Below are positions 6,648-11,912 of a stretch of 11,912 nucleotides of DNA, piece by piece. The notes under the pieces are model-generated. The model saw only the letters and a program-made list of their open reading frames with translations. It was not told the origin of the DNA and searched no databases. The DNA is taken from NCBI GenBank assembly GCA_034429675.1, contig DAOUFX010000380.1:1-11912 (forward strand), written 5' to 3'. The DNA is from JAKQHY01 sp034429675 (GTDB lineage: Bacteria > Chloroflexota > Anaerolineae > B4-G1 > SLSP01). The position numbers and the translations under genes are program-made. Within the stretch, counting starts at the first letter, position 1; the number at the start of each line of letters is the position of its first letter.

Positions 6648-8362
6648 ACTTGATCCCAACTGAAGTCTTCCAGCGACGAACCGCCGACGAACTCGCGCAA
6701 GATGGAGTTATCCGGCACCATCTCGGCGTCGGCGACGCGGAACCACTGCAAGAATGTCAACAGGCGTTTTGCCTCGACCCATTGGCGCGAGTCGGAATCA
6801 ATTTGCAGCAACAGCGGTTCGACGACCGGCTTAAGCACGGATAGTTCATAAACCAGCGCCGAGTTGAACATCACGTCCGCATTTTCCTGATAGGGGAAAA
6901 TGTGCCGTTTTTCGCCGCGCCGCACGCTTTCCCAGCGCCCGATGGTGTCTTGCGCCGTGTACCCGCGCGTCCGCGCATCCCGTGCGATCCGTCGAATCAG
7001 GCGCGTGTCGGTCGTGGGCACGCGGTTATGGCGATCCAGGTTCAGTTGGGTGAGCGCCGAGACGTAAATGCGGAAGACCGATGCGGGAGGAATGCGGTAA
7101 ACCAGTTTGGGATTCAATCCGTGAATGCCCTCAATAATCAAAATCTGATCCTGATCCAGCTTCACGACTTCGCCAGGCTCACGTTTGCCGGTGTAGAAAT
7201 TGTATTGGGGCAGCGCCACCTCGTCGCCCCGCAGCAACGCTTCGAGGTTCTGATTGAAAAGCTCGACATCCACCGCTTCCAATGCTTCAAAATCGAATTC
7301 GCCGTTTTCATCGCGGGGGGTGTCGTCACGGTTGACGAAGTAGTGGTCCAGCTCCAGCGCGTACGGTCGCAGTCCCTGCGCCAGCAATTGCACACCCAGG
7401 CGTTTGGAGAAGGTGGTTTTTCCCGACGACGACGGCCCGGCGATCAGCACCACCCGCACTCGATCGCGGCGCTCGCCGATCTGGCGGGCAATCTGGGCGA
7501 TGCGGTGCTCGTGCAGAGCTTCCGAAACCAGGACGACGCGGCGCAGCTTGTCGCGCTCGACCAACCAGTTGAGATCGCCCACGCACTCCACGCCCAATAG
7601 CCGCAACCAGCGCCCGTACTCGCGGAAGACGGTCAACAGTTGCGGGTTCTGGTGGGGGTCCTGAAATTGCGTGGGCTGGTGGCGGCGCGGGAACTGCAGA
7701 ATAAAGCCGTCTTCCCAGCGCAAAAGCTGGAAAAATTTCAAATATCCGGTCGAGGGGACCATGTATCCGTGAAGATAGTCGCGATACCCATCGAGGCTAT
7801 ACAGCCGCAGGTAGGCTTTGCGCTTGCGGTCGCGCCCCTGGAAAATCGCCACCTTGTCCATCTCGTTGCGTCTGGCAAAGAGCACCAGCGCATCTTCCAG
7901 GCTTTCGCTCTCGCGCATAATCGGATAGTTCGCGGCGACCATCCGCTGCATCTCGTCGGATAGCTTCTGGAGTTCATCGTCGTCCAGCGGCGCGCGGTTG
8001 CGCACCTCGCAGAAATATCCGCCAAAAGGCAGGGAATGGTCTATGAAAATCTCCACACCGGGGAAAACCCGTTGCGCGGCGGCGACCATCAAAAACGTGA
8101 GCGAGCGCCGGTAGATGCGGACCCCGTCGGATTCCGAGAGGTCAATCGGCTCGACCACGCAGTCTCGCGCGATGTCGTACGTCAACTCCCGCAGCTCGCC
8201 ATCCACCAACGCGGTGATGTAGGGCACTTCGGGGTCGGGGAAAGCAACATCCAGGAATTCACTCAGTCGGCTGCCGACAGGGCCTTCATAGACCCGGCGG
8301 TCAGGCAGCGAGATTTGCACTTTTTTGCGTGGTTTTGCCAGCTTGATTTTGTCTTTGCTCAT
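6644..8362 (-). CDS. Nucleoside (uridine-type) kinase with N-terminal TGS and tRNA-synthetase SAD-like domains
   Basis: This 572-residue fusion matches a family annotated as uridine kinase or nucleoside kinase, with a known member in Thermotoga. Residues about 15-84 resemble a TGS domain, as at the N terminus of threonyl-tRNA synthetase. Residues about 86-240 resemble the next ThrRS domain (VAAAQRVFPGVEIFIDHSLPFGGYF), but the helix reads SLTFLMVAAA, without the HxxxH zinc histidines of the editing domain. The C-terminal kinase, of the phosphoribulokinase/uridine kinase type, has Walker A GPSSSGKT at 309-316, LDHYF at 338-342, Walker B ILIIEGIHGL at 407-416 and TDTRLIRRIARD at 451-462. It probably phosphorylates a nucleoside with ATP; substrate is unproven. 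AAGG (complement of 8371-8374) lies 8 bases before the ATG. The gene heads a two-gene operon. Confidence 0.88.
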   Translation of the reverse strand: MSKDKIKLAKPRKKVQISLPDRRVYEGPVGSRLSEFLDVAFPDPEVPYITALVDGELRELTYDIARDCVVEPIDLSESDGVRIYRRSLTFLMVAAAQRVFPGVEIFIDHSLPFGGYFCEVRNRAPLDDDELQKLSDEMQRMVAANYPIMRESESLEDALVLFARRNEMDKVAIFQGRDRKRKAYLRLYSLDGYRDYLHGYMVPSTGYLKFFQLLRWEDGFILQFPRRHQPTQFQDPHQNPQLLTVFREYGRWLRLLGVECVGDLNWLVERDKLRRVVLVSEALHEHRIAQIARQIGERRDRVRVVLIAGPSSSGKTTFSKRLGVQLLAQGLRPYALELDHYFVNRDDTPRDENGEFDFEALEAVDVELFNQNLEALLRGDEVALPQYNFYTGKREPGEVVKLDQDQILIIEGIHGLNPKLVYRIPPASVFRIYVSALTQLNLDRHNRVPTTDTRLIRRIARDARTRGYTAQDTIGRWESVRRGEKRHIFPYQENADVMFNSALVYELSVLKPVVEPLLLQIDSDSRQWVEAKRLLTFLQWFRVADAEMVPDNSILREFVGGSSLEDFSWDQV

Positions 8363-8401
8363 GGATTTTACCTTAGCTTATGGTGTCACGATGTGAAAAA
8401 C

Positions 8402-8436
8402 GCAAGGAAGTATACCTTGCTTTAGACAGTTGTAAA
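8402..8436 (-). promoter_or_regulatory. Promoter of the nucleoside kinase operon with palindrome over the -10
   Basis: Read on the minus strand, TTTACA (complement of 8431-8436) and TATACT (complement of 8409-8414) are separated by 16 bases, close to the sigma-70 consensus. GCAAGG (8402-8407) and CCTTGC (8415-8420) form a perfect 6-bp inverted repeat that encloses the -10 box, which could be an operator. The expected leader is about 40 bases. The rest of the 98-bp spacer shows no terminator for the MocR gene upstream. Confidence 0.6.
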
Positions 8437-8460
8437 GCTATCCCGCCTTATATCAATCAG

Positions 8461-9918
8461 CTAAAATCCCGCCATCGCCTGTCCTAACCGGCGAATACCG
8501 TCCGCGATAACTTCCGGCGGGTGAGCGGCGAAGCTGAGGCGCATGGCAGCGTCGTTGCCGGCGGGCGAGAAGAGGGCGCCGGGGGCGAAGGCGATGCCCT
8601 GCGCACAAGCTTTGGTCAGCAAGTCGGTGGCCGGCAGGGTAGCGGGCAGGCGAGCCCAGACGAACAAACCACCCTGCGGCGGGTCAACGCTCACCCACCC
8701 CGGCAGATAGCGCCGGATCGCCGCCAGCATCGCGTCACGGCGCCGGCCGTAAATGCGGCAGGAGCGGCGCAGATGCGCCTGGTAGCGCCCCACGGTGAGA
8801 TAAGCGTCCAGCGCTCGCTGCATCAGGTTGGAGGTCGCCAGGTCGTTGGTGCGCTTGCAAGCGGCCAACGCTGCGTAGACCGGGCCGTCAGCCACCAGAA
8901 ATCCCGCGCGCAGGCCGGGCATCAACATTTTGGAAAAAGTGCCGGTGTAGATAACCCTGCCGCCGGGATCCAGCGCCTTCAGAGCCGGCTGGGCGTGCCC
9001 CTCGTAGCGCAAATCCCCCACGAAGTCGTCTTCGAGCACCGGCACGTTGTACTCGTCCACCAACGCCAGCAGACGCCGGCGCCGCTGGCTGCTCAGGCAC
9101 GCGCCGGTGGGATTCTGGAAGTTGGGCATGGTGTAGATCAAGCGGGCCGGGACTTGTTGGAGCAACGACTCCAGAACCTCGACCCGCATTCCGTGCGCGT
9201 CGGTCGGGATGCCCACGACTTTGAGGCCGTGAGCGTGGAACAGTTCCAACGCCTTGCCGTAGGTGGGCTCCTCGACCAAAACGGTATCGCCGGGGCGGAG
9301 GAGAAGCTGCGTCACCAACGACAAGGCCTGTTGCGAACCGGCGGTGATCAGAACGGCGTCGGGGTCGGTCTGCAAACCCTGGCTGGCCAGCACGCGCGCA
9401 ATCGTGGCGCGCAGCGGCGCGTAGCCGCGCGGATCGCCGTATTCCAAAGCAGCAGCGCCATCGCGGCGCAAAATGCTCTGCAACGTGCGGCGGAACTCTA
9501 CGGTTGGAAACATCCGCGCGTCGGCCACTCCGCCGGAGAAATCAATGGGATCAGGATGGTGAACGGCTTTGAGCAGTTCGTCCGGCGCAGGCGACGCCGG
9601 AGACGTGAACGCGCTCGCCGCGTCCCGTTGCCAGAGCGGCCAGGATGCGTCCAAATCAGAATACGGCTGCCGGAGCGGATAAAGCGGCAGCACGTAGGTC
9701 CCGCTGCCCGTGCGAGATACAATCAGCCCACCGGCCGCCAACTCGCCGTAGGCGTTCTCCACCGTGATGCGGTTGACGCCCAAATCGCGGGCCAACTGCC
9801 GGGTGGCCGGCAGCCGCGTCTCGGACGCCAGCCGTCCCGACACGATCCCCTGCCGTAAAAATTCCTCAATCTGCCGGTAAAGCGGTTCCGAACTCTGCCG
9901 ATCAAGCGGAATGCGCAT
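8461..9918 (-). CDS. MocR/PdxR-type GntR-family regulator with aminotransferase domain
   Basis: This 485-residue protein fuses a winged-helix GntR DNA-binding domain to a fold-type I aminotransferase-like domain, the MocR architecture. The N-terminal domain (about 8-78) has EPLYRQIEEFLRQGIVSGRL, LPATRQLARDLGVNRITVENAY and SRTGSGTYV. The effector domain (about 120-485) keeps AALEYGDPRGYAPLR, PNFQNPTG (265-272), LEDDF (295-299) and the expected PLP lysine Lys330 in GTFSKMLMPGLRAGF. It probably binds PLP plus an amine or amino acid and controls a neighbour. The ATG at 9918 is chosen because AGGAGG (complement of 9924-9929) sits 5 bases upstream; the GTG at 9924 would overlap that site. It is divergent from an EamA transporter, its most likely target. 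Which amine or amino acid it senses cannot be read from the sequence. Confidence 0.92.
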   Translation of the reverse strand: MRIPLDRQSSEPLYRQIEEFLRQGIVSGRLASETRLPATRQLARDLGVNRITVENAYGELAAGGLIVSRTGSGTYVLPLYPLRQPYSDLDASWPLWQRDAASAFTSPASPAPDELLKAVHHPDPIDFSGGVADARMFPTVEFRRTLQSILRRDGAAALEYGDPRGYAPLRATIARVLASQGLQTDPDAVLITAGSQQALSLVTQLLLRPGDTVLVEEPTYGKALELFHAHGLKVVGIPTDAHGMRVEVLESLLQQVPARLIYTMPNFQNPTGACLSSQRRRRLLALVDEYNVPVLEDDFVGDLRYEGHAQPALKALDPGGRVIYTGTFSKMLMPGLRAGFLVADGPVYAALAACKRTNDLATSNLMQRALDAYLTVGRYQAHLRRSCRIYGRRRDAMLAAIRRYLPGWVSVDPPQGGLFVWARLPATLPATDLLTKACAQGIAFAPGALFSPAGNDAAMRLSFAAHPPEVIADGIRRLGQAMAGF

Positions 9919-9937
9919 GGACACCTCCTGCCATCCT

Positions 9938-10001
9938 CGAATAGGACACGAATAAACGAATTACGTTTCACGCCCCCACTTGTCTACTGTCTACCACTCT
10001 C
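9938..10001. repeat. Short degenerate repeats in the MocR leader (CGAAT words and TGTCTAC heptamers)
   Basis: CGAAT occurs at 9938, 9949 and 9957, with irregular spacing. Two exact copies of TGTCTAC follow in tandem at 9981-9994, then the looser unit CACTCTC at 9995-10001. The 7-bp period matches the arrays at 2548-2668 and 11853-11887, although the unit differs. They lie in the probable 5' leader of the MocR gene. Confidence 0.45.
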
Positions 10002-10009
10002 AATGGCCT

Positions 10010-10056
10010 GGTAGAAACTGATCAGAATTGGCTCTATTCACCAGACCAATTCTACC
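10010..10056. promoter_or_regulatory. Candidate MocR operator between the divergent genes
   Basis: AGAATTGG (10024-10031) and CCAATTCT (10046-10053) form a perfect 8-bp inverted repeat with half-site centres 22 bp apart, about two helical turns. A second, enclosing repeat pairs GGTAGAA (10010-10016) with TTCTACC (10050-10056). The sites cover the -35 region of the EamA promoter, where a dimeric regulator could act. Assigning them to the adjacent MocR protein is inference from position. Confidence 0.5.
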
Positions 10057-10063
10057 TTATAAT
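10035..10063 (+). promoter_or_regulatory. Promoter of the EamA transporter gene
   Basis: A perfect TATAAT lies at 10058-10063. The -35 at 17-bp spacing is TATTCA (10035-10040), a poor match. A good -10 with a poor -35 and a flanking operator fits an activated promoter. The start of transcription would be near 10070, giving a leader of about 125 bases before the ATG at 10195. Confidence 0.6.
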
Positions 10064-10121
10064 CACCATTCAGGAAACCAGACCTGAGGACAAGCGTCAC
10101 CGCTGGCGCCGGATAGAAAGC

Positions 10122-10159
10122 GTGTTTGCGTGAGCGGAGGTACCCGCCCACGCAAACAC
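10122..10159 (+). repeat. GTACC-core hairpin in the EamA gene leader
   Basis: GTGTTTGCGTG (10122-10132) pairs perfectly with CACGCAAACAC (10149-10159). Inside, GCGG (10134-10137) pairs with CCGC (10144-10147). A T-rich stretch (TTTGTTTTTC) follows on the plus strand, so the RNA could act as an intrinsic terminator or attenuator ahead of the transporter gene. The core matches the hairpin at 1-20, with a compensatory change (T-A at 10131/10150 against C-G at 1/20), so it is also likely to be a dispersed palindromic repeat. Confidence 0.65.
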
Positions 10160-10194
10160 TTTGTTTTTCACTTTAAATAAGGAAGAAGGTAAAC

Positions 10195-11202
10195 ATGCTT
10201 ACAACGACACACGACAAGGCGCAACTCACGCGCGGCTACGCAGTAGCGTTGGCCAGCGCGGCCGTTCTTTCAACGACGGCCATTTTCATCCGCCATCTCA
10301 CGCAGACGTACCAGATGCCGCCGTTGGCGCTGGCGTTCTGGCGCGACACTTTTGTGGTGCTCACCCTGCTGCTGGTTCTGGGTCGGCTGTGTCCGGAATG
10401 GCTGCGGCTAAAGCGCCAACATCTGGTCTACTTTGCCGGCTACGGGCTGGTGCTGGCCGGGTTCAACACATTGTGGACGTTCTCGGTGGCGCTGAACGGA
10501 GCCGCCAGTTCCACCGTGCTGGCCTACACCTCCGCCGCATTCACGGCCCTGCTGGGATGGTGGCTGCTCAAGGAACGGCTGGATTGGGTCAAGATTCTGG
10601 TGATCGTCGCGAGCTTGAGCGGCTGCGCCATGGTCGCGAACGCCTTCGACCCGGCGGCGTGGCGCGTCAACCTGGTCGGGATTCTCACCGGGATGTCTTC
10701 CGGGTTGTTCTACGCACTTTATAGCCTGATGGGGCGCGCCGCAGCGCAACGTGGTCTGAATCCGTGGACAAGCCTGCTGTACACCTTCGGGTTCGCCGCC
10801 GGGTTCCTGCTGTGCTTCAATCTGCTAGGACCGGGGACGCTGACGACAAAAGTGACGCAGTTGGGTTGGCTGGGGACAAGCCTGCCGGGATGGGGAATTC
10901 TGTTACTGCTGGCCGCCGGCCCGACCGTGATCGGATTTGGGCTGTACAACGTCAGCCTGAGCTACCTGCCCTCCAGCGTCGCCAACCTCATCGTCACGCT
11001 GGAACCGGCGTTCACCGCCGTGATGGCCTACGTCTTGTTGCACGAACAGATTAGCGCGATACAAATCGGCGGCGGGCTGATGATTATGGGCAGCGTGGCC
11101 TTTCTGAGGCTTTACGAAGGATGGCGAAGCAGACACGGCGCAGTGTCTCCCCGACCGGTAATCGTGCAGGAAACCGGTTCCGCCCTCCCACCAGCGGACT
11201 AA
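10195..11202 (+). CDS. EamA-family (DMT superfamily) transporter
   Basis: This 335-residue inner-membrane protein has the drug/metabolite transporter fold: about ten membrane helices in two EamA repeats, roughly residues 13-146 and 165-310. Typical features are ASAAVLSTTAIFIRHL near the start, the end of repeat one (SSTVLAYTSAAFTALLGWWLLKE, where the Glu after Lys is characteristic) and the parallel end of repeat two (PSSVANLIVTLEPAFTAVMAYVLLHE). A soluble tail of about 25 residues closes the protein. GAAGG at 10185-10189 sits 5 bases before the ATG. The family moves amino acids, nucleotide-type metabolites or drugs; the substrate here is unknown. The divergent MocR regulator suggests an amino acid, amine or vitamin-like substrate. 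Confidence 0.9.
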   Translation: MLTTTHDKAQLTRGYAVALASAAVLSTTAIFIRHLTQTYQMPPLALAFWRDTFVVLTLLLVLGRLCPEWLRLKRQHLVYFAGYGLVLAGFNTLWTFSVALNGAASSTVLAYTSAAFTALLGWWLLKERLDWVKILVIVASLSGCAMVANAFDPAAWRVNLVGILTGMSSGLFYALYSLMGRAAAQRGLNPWTSLLYTFGFAAGFLLCFNLLGPGTLTTKVTQLGWLGTSLPGWGILLLLAAGPTVIGFGLYNVSLSYLPSSVANLIVTLEPAFTAVMAYVLLHEQISAIQIGGGLMIMGSVAFLRLYEGWRSRHGAVSPRPVIVQETGSALPPAD

Positions 11203-11206
11203 AAAA

Positions 11207-11239
11207 TGGGGGATTGGCAACAAGCGCGCCAATCCCCCA
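11207..11239. terminator. Intrinsic terminator between convergent genes
   Basis: TGGGGGATTGGC (11207-11218) pairs with GCCAATCCCCCA (11228-11239), a 12-bp stem with a 9-base loop. Six A bases at 11201-11206, overlapping the EamA stop codon, give a U-run in minus-strand transcripts. It is therefore a good terminator for the minus gene ending at 11273 and a weaker one for the transporter. A further 9-bp inverted repeat, GGAAACCGG (11169-11177) and CCGGTTTCC (11242-11250), encloses it. Confidence 0.8.
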
Positions 11240-11272
11240 AGCCGGTTTCCTTCTTGTCGAGCAACACAATCG

Positions 11273-11836
11273 TCACTCAAGATTGACTTCGACCACAGCA
11301 GTCTGCAAAGCCATCGTTGGTAACCGGAACGGTTCGCTGATCGTCAACAGCGCTCCGGTGTCAGCCCGGTAGACAAGCCAGCGAAACGGCCCCGTCCCCA
11401 AACCGGCGGCAGCCACCCACCACGACTTCTGTCCCGTCCATTGACCGTCCACACTCTCGATCCGGTCCAGTGCACCGCGCCACCCCGCGACGACGCGCCA
11501 CTTTCCCTGCTCGTCCTGCCACTGCACCACCGTCTGCAAATCCGGCCAGCCGATCTGATCCCAGGGCCAGTCCGCCGCGAATTTGAGATGCAGTGTGATT
11601 TGAGCGCCCTCAACCGGAGACGGAACCGACGGCTCCGGTTGAGGAGTGAAAGCCGGAGACGGCGCGGTCGCGGTGGGCACGGGCGTCTTGACAGGCGCAG
11701 GCCCGGGCGTCCACGTCGGCGCAGGCGGCGTCGGCGTGATAGCATCCTGGGCCAGACCCGGCGTCGTCGCGAAAAGCCCAAACGCCAGCGCCAAACCCGT
11801 GAGCAAAAATCCAAGAGCCAGTAGTTCTTTAGACAT
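11273..11836 (-). CDS. Secreted Pro/Thr-linker protein with small C-terminal domain
   Basis: This 187-residue exported protein is of unknown function. The ATG at 11836 is chosen because GGAGGAG (complement of 11843-11849) lies 6 bases upstream; a TTG-type start 8 codons earlier lacks one. A Sec-type signal peptide (about 1-29, hydrophobic LLALGFLLTGLALAFGLFA) probably ends near PGLAQ. A Pro/Thr/Ala-rich linker covers 32-75. A C-terminal domain (76-187) is rich in tryptophan, with VVQWQDEQGKWRVVAGWRGA, KSWWVAAAGLGTGPFRWLVY and ISEPFRLP. This tryptophan pattern recalls small modules recurring in Chloroflexota exported proteins, a recollection I cannot check here. No catalytic residues stand out. 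Its layout parallels the protein at 297-998, but the C-terminal domain is different. Confidence 0.82.
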   Translation of the reverse strand: MSKELLALGFLLTGLALAFGLFATTPGLAQDAITPTPPAPTWTPGPAPVKTPVPTATAPSPAFTPQPEPSVPSPVEGAQITLHLKFAADWPWDQIGWPDLQTVVQWQDEQGKWRVVAGWRGALDRIESVDGQWTGQKSWWVAAAGLGTGPFRWLVYRADTGALLTISEPFRLPTMALQTAVVEVNLE

Positions 11837-11852
11837 GGGTGTCTCCTCCAAA

Positions 11853-11887
11853 AATAGCATTTAGCCTTTAGTTTTTAGCCGTTAGCC
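11853..11887. repeat. Heptamer tandem array D (TTTAGCC type)
   Basis: Five 7-bp units in register: AATAGCA, TTTAGCC, TTTAGTT, TTTAGCC and GTTAGCC, all sharing the TAG core. The array lies directly upstream of the ribosome site of the secreted protein gene on the minus strand. The remaining bases to the window end show a T-run but no gene. Confidence 0.65.
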
Positions 11888-11912
11888 GGATATAAGGGGG
11901 TGTTTTTTCGAG

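Noticed and set aside
8521..9858. Long plus-strand open frame of 445 codons antisense to the MocR gene
   Set aside because: It mirrors a well-supported regulator gene with clear motifs, has no recognisable domain, is rich in Arg/Gln/His as expected of an antisense frame in G+C-rich DNA, and lacks a ribosome site.
10060..10194. Possible known riboswitch in the EamA leader
   Set aside because: I compared it by eye with recalled guanidine, glycine, ZTP and fluoride consensus motifs and found no match; only generic hairpins are visible.
1..11912. CRISPR array, IS element, prophage or defence island
   Set aside because: No spaced direct repeats of suitable length, transposase or integrase motifs, terminal inverted repeats, or defence-type genes were found.

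Overview
The window looks like a chromosomal segment of a Chloroflexota bacterium, most likely Anaerolineae or a close relative. No rRNA or other taxonomic marker is present. I infer this from the moderately high G+C and from two exported or anchored proteins with Pro/Thr-rich 'TPTPT' linkers joined to small C-terminal domains of a type I associate with that phylum. A zinc-ribbon/TM/TPR/beta-propeller protein and a TGS-nucleoside kinase fusion also fit. There are no tRNA or rRNA genes, IS elements, phage genes or CRISPR arrays.

Layout, left to right. (1) 1-296: a non-coding leader holding a GTACC-centred hairpin at the very edge and four separate palindromes. (2) A tight plus-strand operon: a membrane-anchored Pro/Thr-linker protein (297-998), a single-domain KaiC/RadA-like ATPase (1004-1732) and rsmI (1733-2557). 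(3) A convergent junction, 2548-2668, made largely of three different arrays of degenerate 7-bp repeats that run into the stop codons on both sides. (4) manA (minus) and an SseB-like gene (plus), divergent from a 62-bp spacer with overlapping -10 boxes. (5) A strong bidirectional terminator at 4800-4827. (6) A minus-strand pair: a TGS/SAD-like nucleoside kinase (8362 to 6644), then, with an ATGA overlap, a zinc-ribbon/TM/TPR/propeller protein (6647 to 4836). (7) A MocR/PdxR-type regulator (minus, 9918 to 8461) divergent from an EamA-family transporter (plus, 10195-11202). The spacer between them has a perfect TATAAT box, an inverted repeat with half-sites 22 bp apart and a leader hairpin. (8) A terminator, then a minus-strand secreted Pro/Thr-linker protein (11836 to 11273) whose upstream region carries another 7-bp repeat array.

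The clearest functional module is the MocR regulator and the divergent EamA exporter, probably a ligand-controlled efflux or uptake pair. The other genes are housekeeping (RsmI 16S rRNA methylation, ManA sugar phosphate isomerisation, nucleoside phosphorylation) mixed with lineage-specific envelope proteins. I do not see a complete novel defence or biosynthetic system. The most unusual signals are non-coding: the families of 7-bp tandem repeats between genes, and the pair of related GTACC hairpins, which show a compensatory base change.
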